Positions 18,369 through 26,278 of a DNA stretch of 64,000 nucleotides are shown one piece after another (the first letter of the stretch is position 1; every line of letters begins with the position of its first letter). Source of the stretch: Eubacteriales bacterium (GTDB lineage Bacteria > Bacillota > Clostridia > Lachnospirales > Lachnospiraceae); NCBI GenBank assembly GCA_030524745.1, contig JAUNGC010000005.1:78614-142613 (forward strand), in the 5' to 3' direction. The notes below the pieces were generated by a model. It saw only the letters and a list, made by a program, of their open reading frames with translations, was not told where the DNA came from and searched no databases. Made by a program: the position numbers and the translations under genes.

Positions 18369-21038
18369 ATGGATATCGTAAATTTGGCAGGAAAGTACCG
18401 ATTGCGCGCGGAGTTTTTGGATGTAGGAGCCGGGCGTTTTCAGGAGGTTTTGAATCATGCGGATGAAAAAGAACCTTTTCGCATTCTGAAAACAAGTGAA
18501 CACCGGAAACGTCATCCCAATACGTTTCCATGCAGACAGGGCGCAATGGATGCGGTAGTGCCTTGCGACGTGATTGAACCGCTCATGGAAAACGGTCTGA
18601 TGGAAGAACCGCTTACCGGAGTTTGCGCGAAGGATACCGCCTGGTTATGCGATCTTTCCTGGTGGTTTATCAAAGAATTTGAGGCGGATTCGGCTCTGCT
18701 GGAACATGACGAGGTGCACTTATTCATAGAAATGCTCGATTATAAGGCGGATCTTATTTTAAACGGGATTCCCGTCGGGCATCATGCGAACGCGTTTAGG
18801 CCTTTTGACAAGGATGTAAAGCGCTATTTAAAGAAAGGCGTCAATCAGTTGGTGATACGTCTGACATCCGGGACAGAGGATTATTATATTCAGGATTCGG
18901 TATCTTACTATTGCGCTACGGACGACGGAACGAAAAACCAGAGGGCATATCTGCGGAAACCCCAGTATACGTATGGGTGGGACTGGTGTCCTTCGGTGCC
19001 GACCTGCGGAATCGGCGGCCGCGTAGAACTGCAGGGGAGAAGCGGCGCTCAAATCACTGCTTTTCGGGCGGATACTTTGTCCATAAGGGAAAAGGACGCC
19101 TCTTTGGATCTGTTTTTTGAAATCGATAAGACGGATATGGTGAGCGCGGAGGATGCGGTTCTTTCTTATGCCGTTTCTTTTGGGGGAAAGGATGTTTTAA
19201 CCGGACAGAGGCAACTGTATCTTTCCGGAGGACTGAATTTTGTGCATGAATCCGTGACGGTGCCCGATGCGCATCTGTGGTGGCCGAATGGATACGGGAA
19301 TCCCGATTTGTATACGATGACAGCTTCTGTCGAATGCAGAAATATTTTGAATGAAATGGAGCCGGCGCGGTTTGGCATCAGGACGATAGAAATGCGTCAG
19401 GATAAAATCGATCAGGATCAGAGAACCTTTGAATTTTGGGTAAACGGAATCCGCATCTTCTGTAAGGGCGGAAATTGGGTTCCGCCGGATTCCGTTTATC
19501 TCCGGGTGTCCGAACAGAAATACCGGCATTTAATTGATGAGGCGCATGCGCTTCACTTTAACATGCTTCGGGTGTGGGGCGGCGGGCTGTATGCGCCGGA
19601 TTTCTTCTATGAGTATTGCTCGGAAAAGGGCATTCTGATCATGCAGGATTTTATGTATTCCTGCGCCTATTATCCGGATCATCTGGAATGGTTTGTGCAT
19701 GAGGCGGAACTGGAAGCGGAATATCAGACGAAACGGCTGGCCCGTTTTGCCTGTATGGCGGTCTGGACCGGTAATAATGAGATTGCGGAATCGTGGACGG
19801 ACTGGTGGTGCGGTGATTTACATGCGGAATATGATTACGGAAAGAGAATTTACCACTACATTCAGCCGAAGATTGTGATGGCAAACAGCCCGAAAATACC
19901 TTATATGGCGAGCACGCCGTACTTTGGAAGCTTTACCAAAAACGTGAGAGAAGGAAAAGCGGAAGGGATGAGCGCGTTTCCCAGATGGGGAAAGCATGCC
20001 AACAATCCGCTCAGCGGAGATGTGCACGCATGGAATTATTTCCTGAACGATCCGGATACCCGCTATGACAGCGAAAGCATATTTGAAGCCTTTGAGCGGT
20101 TTCCGGCCCGGTTTTTGAGTGAATACGGATTTTACGGGCCGCTGTCAGCTACGTCGATGCAAAAAGCAGTTTTGGGAACCGAATTGTCCTTTATAGATCC
20201 GGCTTGGCTGTTTCATGGGGAAAAACCGGAAAAACGTCAGATGATTCTTCAGGCTATTGCCGCCATGTTCCGGGATACGGGCCGGATGTCGGAAGAGGAG
20301 TATCTTTTATATGGCGGGATTACGCAGGGGATTTTGTATGAAAAGCTGGCGGAGGCAATGCGGAGAAAGCGATACGGTTCGGGATTTCTGATCTGGATGT
20401 TCAACGATGCATGGCCGGAAACCGGCTGGACGGTGATCGACTATTATCTGACAAGGAAAATAGCATACTATTATTTGAAAAGGGCTTTTTGTCCCAGGAA
20501 AATGATCCTGCGGTCAGAAGAAGGAAAACTTTTGCTGACGGTCATTAACGAAACGGATGCGGAATTGAAAACCGGAATTATTTATGGGTATATGAGTTTT
20601 GACGGTCAAAGAAAGACGGAAAAATTTTTGCCGCTGACGCTTGCGCCTCATCAGAAAAGCGATTTGAACCTGGCGCCGGCGGAAAAAGAACGGCTGGATT
20701 TCGCGTACGCATATGCGCCCGACAAGTCGTTGGAATCCTGTACGGATCTGTTTCCGTATTACAGGCGGTACAGATTGCCACAGGCAGAAGCGGCGATACA
20801 ATCGGTGCGCATGGCGGGGGAGGAATGGCAGATTACAGTGAAAGCCCAAAATTATATTCCCTGCGTATATTTGACGGTTGAAGATCCCGAACAGAATTTC
20901 AGTGATAATTATTTTTCCATGCTTCCCGGAGAAGAACGGGTGGTGCGCACTGACCGGCCCTGTAAACTTCTGGAGATTCATACGGCGGACACCGTATATC
21001 GGGAAATGTCCGTAGATGTTGGAGGACAACATGAATAA
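18369..21038 (+). CDS. GH2 beta-mannosidase-like glycoside hydrolase
   Basis: An 889-residue cytoplasmic enzyme without signal peptide. Parts: N-terminal jelly-roll with WLCDLSWWF..., Ig-like domain, then the TIM barrel starting near FCKGGNWVPPDSVYLR. The acid/base Glu is in WTGNNE and the nucleophile Glu in RFLSEYGFYG, as in the beta-mannosidase branch of GH2. LRVWGGGLYAPDFFYEYCSEKGILIMQDF is also diagnostic. It probably cleaves beta-mannosides (or a related non-reducing sugar) after import. AAAGGGGAC lies before the ATG. Its 3' end overlaps the next gene by 8 nt. Confidence 0.88.
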   Translation: MDIVNLAGKYRLRAEFLDVGAGRFQEVLNHADEKEPFRILKTSEHRKRHPNTFPCRQGAMDAVVPCDVIEPLMENGLMEEPLTGVCAKDTAWLCDLSWWFIKEFEADSALLEHDEVHLFIEMLDYKADLILNGIPVGHHANAFRPFDKDVKRYLKKGVNQLVIRLTSGTEDYYIQDSVSYYCATDDGTKNQRAYLRKPQYTYGWDWCPSVPTCGIGGRVELQGRSGAQITAFRADTLSIREKDASLDLFFEIDKTDMVSAEDAVLSYAVSFGGKDVLTGQRQLYLSGGLNFVHESVTVPDAHLWWPNGYGNPDLYTMTASVECRNILNEMEPARFGIRTIEMRQDKIDQDQRTFEFWVNGIRIFCKGGNWVPPDSVYLRVSEQKYRHLIDEAHALHFNMLRVWGGGLYAPDFFYEYCSEKGILIMQDFMYSCAYYPDHLEWFVHEAELEAEYQTKRLARFACMAVWTGNNEIAESWTDWWCGDLHAEYDYGKRIYHYIQPKIVMANSPKIPYMASTPYFGSFTKNVREGKAEGMSAFPRWGKHANNPLSGDVHAWNYFLNDPDTRYDSESIFEAFERFPARFLSEYGFYGPLSATSMQKAVLGTELSFIDPAWLFHGEKPEKRQMILQAIAAMFRDTGRMSEEEYLLYGGITQGILYEKLAEAMRRKRYGSGFLIWMFNDAWPETGWTVIDYYLTRKIAYYYLKRAFCPRKMILRSEEGKLLLTVINETDAELKTGIIYGYMSFDGQRKTEKFLPLTLAPHQKSDLNLAPAEKERLDFAYAYAPDKSLESCTDLFPYYRRYRLPQAEAAIQSVRMAGEEWQITVKAQNYIPCVYLTVEDPEQNFSDNYFSMLPGEERVVRTDRPCKLLEIHTADTVYREMSVDVGGQHE

Positions 21039-22959
21039 GGAATTCGATGTGAAAAATTTTGAAATTACGGATGCGTTCTGGGCGCCGAGACAGCGCCTGG
21101 TATCGGAAACGGTGATACCCTATCAGGAAAAGGTGCTCAATGATGAAGTGCCGGGAATTGAAAAGAGTCATGCACTGGCGAATTTCAGAATTGCGGCGGG
21201 TATGGAAGACGGTGAGTTTTATGGAATGGTTTTTCAGGACAGTGACGTCGCCAAATGGCTGGAGGGAGTCGCCTATTCTCTTTGCGTGAAGCCGGATCCG
21301 GAACTGGAAAGAAGAGCGGATGAGATTATTCGTATCATTGCGGCGGCGCAGCAGCCGGACGGCTATCTGGATACTTATTTTATCATAAAGGAACCGGACC
21401 GGAAGTTTCAGAATCTGCAGGAATGTCATGAACTTTACTGCGCAGGACATATGATGGAGGCGGCAGTCGCGTATTATGAGGCCACCGGGAAGGATGCGCT
21501 TCTCAAAGTTATGCAGAACGTGGTGGACTGCATTGATTCTCATATTGGAACGGAGTCAGGGAAAATTCCCGGCGTGCCGGGACATGAAGAAATAGAGATC
21601 GGCCTTTTGCGCATGTATCGCCTTACCGGGGAAAAAAAGGCGCTGAAGCTGGCGGCTTATTTCATCAACCAGAGGGGAGTAAATCCGGGTTTTTTTGACG
21701 AAGAAACGAAAACAAGAGGCTGGATTCAATGGGAAAACAGTCCGCATGATACAGAATATAATCAATCCTTTGCGCCGGTGAGACAGCAGAAAGCGGCGAA
21801 GGGACACAGCGTGCGCGCGATGTATCTTTATGCCGCGATGGCTGATTATGCAGAGATTTCAGGCGACCGGTCCCTGGCGGAAGCCTGTGAAGCGCTCTGG
21901 AATGATGTGACCCAGAAACAGATGTATCTTACAGGCGGAATCGGGCAGGTCGCACGATGGGAAGGCTTTACACATGCTTACGATCTGCCGAACGATACTG
22001 CTTATGCGGAAACCTGCGCCTCTATCGGACTTGTCATGTTTGCAAAGCGTATGCTGAACCTCCGTGCGGACTCAAAATATGCGGATGTGATGGAACGGGC
22101 GTTGTATAACGGTATTCTTTCCGGCATGCAGTTGGACGGAAAGCGCTTCTTCTATGTAAATCCGCTGGAGGTAAATCCGGGCGTGTCCGGAAAGCTTCCC
22201 GGCTATGAGCACGTTCTGACGAAGCGTCCGGAGTGGTTTGGGTGCGCCTGCTGTCCGCCGAATGTTGTGAGGATGATTGCATCTTTGGGAAAATACGCAT
22301 GGGATGAAAAGGATGGGGTCATCTACTCCCATCTCTTTGTGGGAGGAACGGCGAAATTTGAACAGGCAGTGATCCGGGTGGAAAGCAGTTATCCATGGGA
22401 AGGGCATATCAGATATTATTTTGAGAAAAGTGCGAAAAAGGCGATTTGTCTGGCCGTTCGGATTCCCTCTTATGTGAAAAACGCCGTGATCTCCATAAAT
22501 GAAGAAAATGTGGAAATGCAGAGAAATGACAGCGGATATGCGTATCTCGAGCGGGTTTGGGAAAGAGGAGATATTGTTGCGGTTGATTTTGAAATGCCGG
22601 TTCGGCGTACATATTGCAATCCGTTGGTCAGAGCGGATGAAAACTGTGTTGCGCTGCAACGGGGGCCGTTTGTCTATTGCTTTGAGGGCGCGGATAACGG
22701 GGAGAATATCCAGCAATTGCGCATTCCGGAAGAAGCGGCGTTCAGCGTATCTGCAGAACCGGACGGATTGCTGAAAGGCATGAAGGTAATTGAGTTTGAA
22801 GGAATACGGGCAGTGTCGCAGGACGGAGAACTTTATTCAGAGATCAGACCGGAAGAACAAACGGTACCCATGCGGGCAATTCCGTATTTTGCCTGGGGCA
22901 ACAGAGGAGAAAATCAGATGCGCGTCTGGCTGCCGGAAAGGAGAAAAGGAAAAGAATAA
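21031..22959 (+). CDS. GH127 beta-L-arabinofuranosidase-like hydrolase
   Basis: A 642-residue protein of the DUF1680/GH127 family. The (alpha/alpha)6 barrel shows the acidic residue region TGGIGQ...AYAETCASIG and the cysteine motif GCACCPPNVVRM around residues 405-416; in the characterised HypBA1 enzyme the second Cys of this CC pair is the nucleophile held by zinc. The C-terminal beta domains follow. GGAGG (21021-21025) sets the ATG at 21031. No signal peptide, so it acts in the cytoplasm on imported arabinose-containing glycans, together with the GH2 enzyme. Other GH127 members have different substrates, so the exact sugar is uncertain. Confidence 0.88.
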   Translation: MNKEFDVKNFEITDAFWAPRQRLVSETVIPYQEKVLNDEVPGIEKSHALANFRIAAGMEDGEFYGMVFQDSDVAKWLEGVAYSLCVKPDPELERRADEIIRIIAAAQQPDGYLDTYFIIKEPDRKFQNLQECHELYCAGHMMEAAVAYYEATGKDALLKVMQNVVDCIDSHIGTESGKIPGVPGHEEIEIGLLRMYRLTGEKKALKLAAYFINQRGVNPGFFDEETKTRGWIQWENSPHDTEYNQSFAPVRQQKAAKGHSVRAMYLYAAMADYAEISGDRSLAEACEALWNDVTQKQMYLTGGIGQVARWEGFTHAYDLPNDTAYAETCASIGLVMFAKRMLNLRADSKYADVMERALYNGILSGMQLDGKRFFYVNPLEVNPGVSGKLPGYEHVLTKRPEWFGCACCPPNVVRMIASLGKYAWDEKDGVIYSHLFVGGTAKFEQAVIRVESSYPWEGHIRYYFEKSAKKAICLAVRIPSYVKNAVISINEENVEMQRNDSGYAYLERVWERGDIVAVDFEMPVRRTYCNPLVRADENCVALQRGPFVYCFEGADNGENIQQLRIPEEAAFSVSAEPDGLLKGMKVIEFEGIRAVSQDGELYSEIRPEEQTVPMRAIPYFAWGNRGENQMRVWLPERRKGKE

Positions 22960-23007
22960 AAGAGGGAGTTTCTCAGGACCTGAAGGATGACGGGAAGCCA
23001 AAAAATC

Positions 23008-23035
23008 TTGACAATATTCCGGAATTGTGCATAAT
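23008..23035 (+). promoter_or_regulatory. Putative promoter of the aminotransferase gene
   Basis: TTGACA (23008-23013), 16 nt, CATAAT (23030-23035). It restarts transcription after the carbohydrate operon. Confidence 0.65.
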
Positions 23036-23107
23036 GAATTAAGAAGTTAAGAAGTGTAAAGCTAATTCGTGAGAGTTCATCAGATGCATGATGAGGAGGA
23101 GAAAAAT

Positions 23108-24394
23108 ATGACGGCTTACAAAGACAGAAGCAAGGAAGAACTGTTGCAGCTCAAAGAAGAACTGGAAGCAAAATACAAAGAGTTTCAGGGCATGGGCCTG
23201 AAGCTGGATATGTCCCGCGGAAAGCCGAGCGCGGCCCAGTTGGACTTGTCCATGGGTATGATGGATGTGCTGGACAGCTTTACCGATCTGAAATGCGAAG
23301 CTGGCATTGACTGCCGTAACTATGGCGTAATGGACGGCGTGCCGGAGGCAAAGCGGCTGCTGGGAGAATTGATCGAGGTTCCGGCGGAGCATATTATTAT
23401 TTACGGAAACTCCAGCCTGAACGTTATGTTTGATACTGTCAGCCACGCATATACGCATGGCGTGCTGGGTATGACGCCCTGGTGTAAGCTGGACAAGGTG
23501 AAATTTTTGTGTCCGGTGCCCGGTTATGACAGACATTTTTCAATCACGGAATATTTTGGAATTGAGATGATAAATGTTCCCATGACTCCGGACGGACCGG
23601 ATATGGATATGGTGGAAAAGCTGGTGAGCGAGGATGAGGCGATCAAGGGTATCTGGTGCGTGCCCAAGTATTCCAATCCGCAGGGATATACCTATTCTGA
23701 CGAGACGGTCCGCCGTTTCGCAAACCTGAAACCGGCTGCAAAAGATTTCCGTATTTTCTGGGATAACGCCTATAATGTGCATCATCTCTACAGCGAGCCC
23801 CAGGACGTGATTCTGGAACTGCTTTCAGAATGTGAAAAAGCGGGCAACCCTGATATGGTTTATAAATTCAGTTCCACAAGTAAAATCAGCTTCCCTGGTT
23901 CCGGTGTGGCCGCCGTTTCCGCATCCACTGCGAATCTGGACGATCTGCGGAAACATTTAAAGGTGCAGACGATCGGTCATGATAAGCTGAATCAGCTTCG
24001 TCATGTGCGTTATTTTAAGAATATTCACGGCATTGAGAAGCAGATGGAGAAGCATGCGGAAATCATGCGTCCGAAGTTTGAAGCGGTGCTTGAAATTCTG
24101 GATCGGGAACTGGGCGGTCTTGAAATCGGCGAATGGACAAAGCCGTACGGCGGTTATTTCATTTCCTTTGATTCGATGGAGGGCTGTGCAAAGGCGATTG
24201 TGGCGAAGGCGAAAGAGGCCGGCGTTGTGATGACCGGAGCCGGCGCGACCTATCCTTATGGAAAGGATCCCCACGATTCTAATATCCGTATCGCGCCTTC
24301 CTTCCCGCCGATTGAGGAGTTGATACAGGCGACCGAACTTTTCGTGCTCTGCGTGAAGCTGGTCAGCGTGGATAAATTGCTGGAAAGTATGTAA
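23108..24394 (+). CDS. Aspartate aminotransferase, type Ic (PLP enzyme)
   Basis: A 428-residue fold-type I aminotransferase of the Asp_aminotransf (PF12897) group. Seen: LDMSRGKPSAAQLDLS near the N-terminus, NYGVMDGVPEAKRLLGEL, PGYDRHFSITEYFG, the WDNAYNVHHLY Asp/Tyr region, and the PLP lysine in FSSTSKISFPGSGVAA. The Arg near the C-terminus (NIRIAPSFPP) should bind the substrate carboxylate. ATG at 23108 follows GAGGAGGAG. Members characterised in Corynebacterium transaminate aspartate, so that role is likely. Monocistronic with its own promoter and terminator. Confidence 0.88.
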   Translation: MTAYKDRSKEELLQLKEELEAKYKEFQGMGLKLDMSRGKPSAAQLDLSMGMMDVLDSFTDLKCEAGIDCRNYGVMDGVPEAKRLLGELIEVPAEHIIIYGNSSLNVMFDTVSHAYTHGVLGMTPWCKLDKVKFLCPVPGYDRHFSITEYFGIEMINVPMTPDGPDMDMVEKLVSEDEAIKGIWCVPKYSNPQGYTYSDETVRRFANLKPAAKDFRIFWDNAYNVHHLYSEPQDVILELLSECEKAGNPDMVYKFSSTSKISFPGSGVAAVSASTANLDDLRKHLKVQTIGHDKLNQLRHVRYFKNIHGIEKQMEKHAEIMRPKFEAVLEILDRELGGLEIGEWTKPYGGYFISFDSMEGCAKAIVAKAKEAGVVMTGAGATYPYGKDPHDSNIRIAPSFPPIEELIQATELFVLCVKLVSVDKLLESM

Positions 24395-24465
24395 AGGTAA
24401 ATACGGTTACGGTTTACGGCCATGACGTTTACGAAACGACGAGCCGTGAATGATAACAAATATAG

Positions 24466-24510
24466 CGGGGATGCTCAGACACAATTTATTTTGAGGCATC
24501 CCTGTTTTTT
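24466..24510 (+). terminator. Terminator after the aminotransferase gene
   Basis: GGGGATGCTCA pairs with TGAGGCATCCC across an A/T-rich loop, followed by six T. Confidence 0.88.
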
Positions 24511-24527
24511 GATAAGGGGGAAGAAAA

Positions 24528-25331
24528 ATGGAGACGGGAAAGAACCTGCAAGGGGAACGCGCGGATCAGCGGGACGTGTTCAATGCGGCAATGGAAGCGG
24601 GACATATCCTTTTGGAGAACGGGGCGGAGATATCGAGAGTGGAGGAGACTATCGACAGGATCTGCAGACATTTCGGCGTGGAGTCGGAAAATGCTTTTGT
24701 GCTGAGCAACGGAATATTTCTGACTGCGGGCAACGAAAATGAAAAGCGTTTTGCGAAGGTTTTACATATACCGGTTCACGGCGTACAGCTACAGCGGGTG
24801 GCGGCGGTGAACCAGCTTTCCCGTGAGATCGAGGAGAATAAATATGAACTGTGGCAGGTCAGTGAAAAGCTGAAGCAGATCCGGGAACAGCCGGGAAAAT
24901 CCAAACGCACGCTGGTGCTGATGTCCGGACTGGGAAGCGGCTGTTTCTGCCTGCTGTTTGGCGGCGGCCTTCAGGACTGTACGGCGGCGTTTGTCATCGG
25001 AATTCTGCTTTATTGTTATCTTTTGGCGATCGGAGAGCGTTTTTCAAAAATTGTGGCGAATATCGGCGGCGGAATGTTGATTACCATATTGTCCATCCTT
25101 TTCATAAAGCTGCCTTTCCATATGGATATGGGCCATATCATCAGCGGCGCGATCATGCCGCTGGTGCCGGGCGTTGCGTTTACCAACGGAATACGGGACA
25201 TTGCGGACGGCGATTATATTTCCGGTACGGTCCGCATGATCGATGCGATTTTGGTATTTTTGTCCATTGCGGCGGGCGTAGGCTTTATTATCGGGGCTTA
25301 TCATCAGTTCACGGGAGGTGCGGTCCTTTGA
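24528..25331 (+). CDS. Threonine/serine exporter, ThrE N-terminal (DUF1212) subunit
   Basis: A 267-residue protein of the ThrE family. The first 110 residues are soluble (ILLENGAEISRVEETIDRICRHFG is the conserved start), followed by about five membrane segments; the MPLVPGVAFTNGIRDIADGDYISG loop is diagnostic. In this split form the second half is a separate gene. It overlaps the partner by 4 nt. Likely exports threonine/serine or other small acids; substrate inferred from family. RBS AAGGGGGAAG precedes the ATG. Confidence 0.9.
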   Translation: METGKNLQGERADQRDVFNAAMEAGHILLENGAEISRVEETIDRICRHFGVESENAFVLSNGIFLTAGNENEKRFAKVLHIPVHGVQLQRVAAVNQLSREIEENKYELWQVSEKLKQIREQPGKSKRTLVLMSGLGSGCFCLLFGGGLQDCTAAFVIGILLYCYLLAIGERFSKIVANIGGGMLITILSILFIKLPFHMDMGHIISGAIMPLVPGVAFTNGIRDIADGDYISGTVRMIDAILVFLSIAAGVGFIIGAYHQFTGGAVL

Positions 25332-25771
25332 CTTTATTGACGCAGGTTTTGGCAGCCGCCGTCGGAACGGTGGCGTTTGGCGCGATCTTTGGCGTGCCGA
25401 AAAAATATTATGTCTATTGCGGGCTGATCGGAGGCGCGGGATGGGCAGTTTATGTCATATTGTGGGAAGGGCTGCATTTCTGGTCGGAATCTGTCGCGGT
25501 CTTTCTTGCTACGGTTCTCGTGATTTTTCTTTCAAGATTGTGCGCAGTCTGGCAAAGGTGTCCCGTGACGATTTTTTTAATCAGCGGCATTTTTCCGCTG
25601 GTTCCCGGCGCCGGGATTTACTGGACTTCCTTTTATCTGGTGACCAATCAGCTTGCGGAAGCGTCGGCAAGAGGTTTTGCGGCGGTGAAAGCGGCAATTG
25701 CGATTGTGCTGGGAATTGTTTTCGTTTTCGAGATTCCCCAGGGATTTTTCAGAAAGGCGGTACGGCGGTGA
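25328..25771 (+). CDS. Threonine/serine exporter, ThrE C-terminal (DUF3815) subunit
   Basis: A 147-residue, four-helix membrane protein beginning at TTG (25328), chosen because GGGAGG is correctly spaced and the TTG lies in a TTGA overlap with the preceding stop. FGVPKKYYVYCGLIGGAGWAVY and FPLVPGAGIYW are typical of this half. The two subunits together correspond to one full ThrE exporter. Confidence 0.88.
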   Translation: MTLLTQVLAAAVGTVAFGAIFGVPKKYYVYCGLIGGAGWAVYVILWEGLHFWSESVAVFLATVLVIFLSRLCAVWQRCPVTIFLISGIFPLVPGAGIYWTSFYLVTNQLAEASARGFAAVKAAIAIVLGIVFVFEIPQGFFRKAVRR

Positions 25772-25941
25772 TGAACTGTGATAACTGTGTGAATTATGTT
25801 TATGATGAAGATTATGAGTGCTATACATGCCAGCAGGACCTGGACGAGGATGAAATGGGGAAATTTTTAAGCGGCTCTTTCGATAACTGCCCCTATTTCA
25901 GGCTGGATGACGAATATGGGGTAGTGCGGCGCCAGATGTGA
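25771..25941 (+). CDS. Small cysteine-rich cytoplasmic protein (56 aa)
   Basis: Starts at an ATG that shares one base with the ThrE stop (TGATG). Contains CDNC near the N-terminus, CYTC in the middle and a further Cys in DNCPYF: four to five cysteines in a 56-residue acidic protein, suggesting a metal-binding knuckle. This looks like the DUF6472 type of small Lachnospiraceae protein. Function unknown; coupling to the exporter suggests it is made with it. Confidence 0.75.
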   Translation: MNCDNCVNYVYDEDYECYTCQQDLDEDEMGKFLSGSFDNCPYFRLDDEYGVVRRQM

Positions 25942-25971
25942 ACATGCCGGACTGTTTTATGAAATCCTGGT

Positions 25972-26000
25972 AGAAATCCGAAATTTTTCCGGATTTCTCC
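25972..26000 (+). terminator. Hairpin ending the ThrE operon
   Basis: AGAAATCCG/CGGATTTCT stem with a 9-nt A/T loop; no long T run follows, so termination may be incomplete. Confidence 0.5.
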
Positions 26001-26029
26001 TTGACGTTTGACGGTTCCTATGATAAGAT
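26001..26029 (+). promoter_or_regulatory. Promoter of the coiled-coil protein gene
   Basis: TTGACG (26001-26006), 17 nt, TAAGAT (26024-26029). The transcript would have a leader of about 245 nt before the ATG at 26279, including a possible short upstream reading frame from 26131 that has its own GAAGAGGTGAG site. Confidence 0.6.
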
Positions 26030-26278
26030 TTGGAACATCAGAAATTCTTTTATATCTAAATTTCAGATTTAGTCATTTACTAATTTCAGGTACAAATTTC
26101 CCAAAATTCTATAACGCGAAGAGGTGAGTTATGATTCACAGGCTTTTTTTGCGTGCGAACAGGGTGAGAGACGCTCCGGAGCAATCAAATCCGAATGCGC
26201 GTTATTTCGTCCGGCAATTTCCGCAAAAACATTCGTCATGCAATGCCGGACATCAGAGAATGGGAGGAGGAAAAACCC

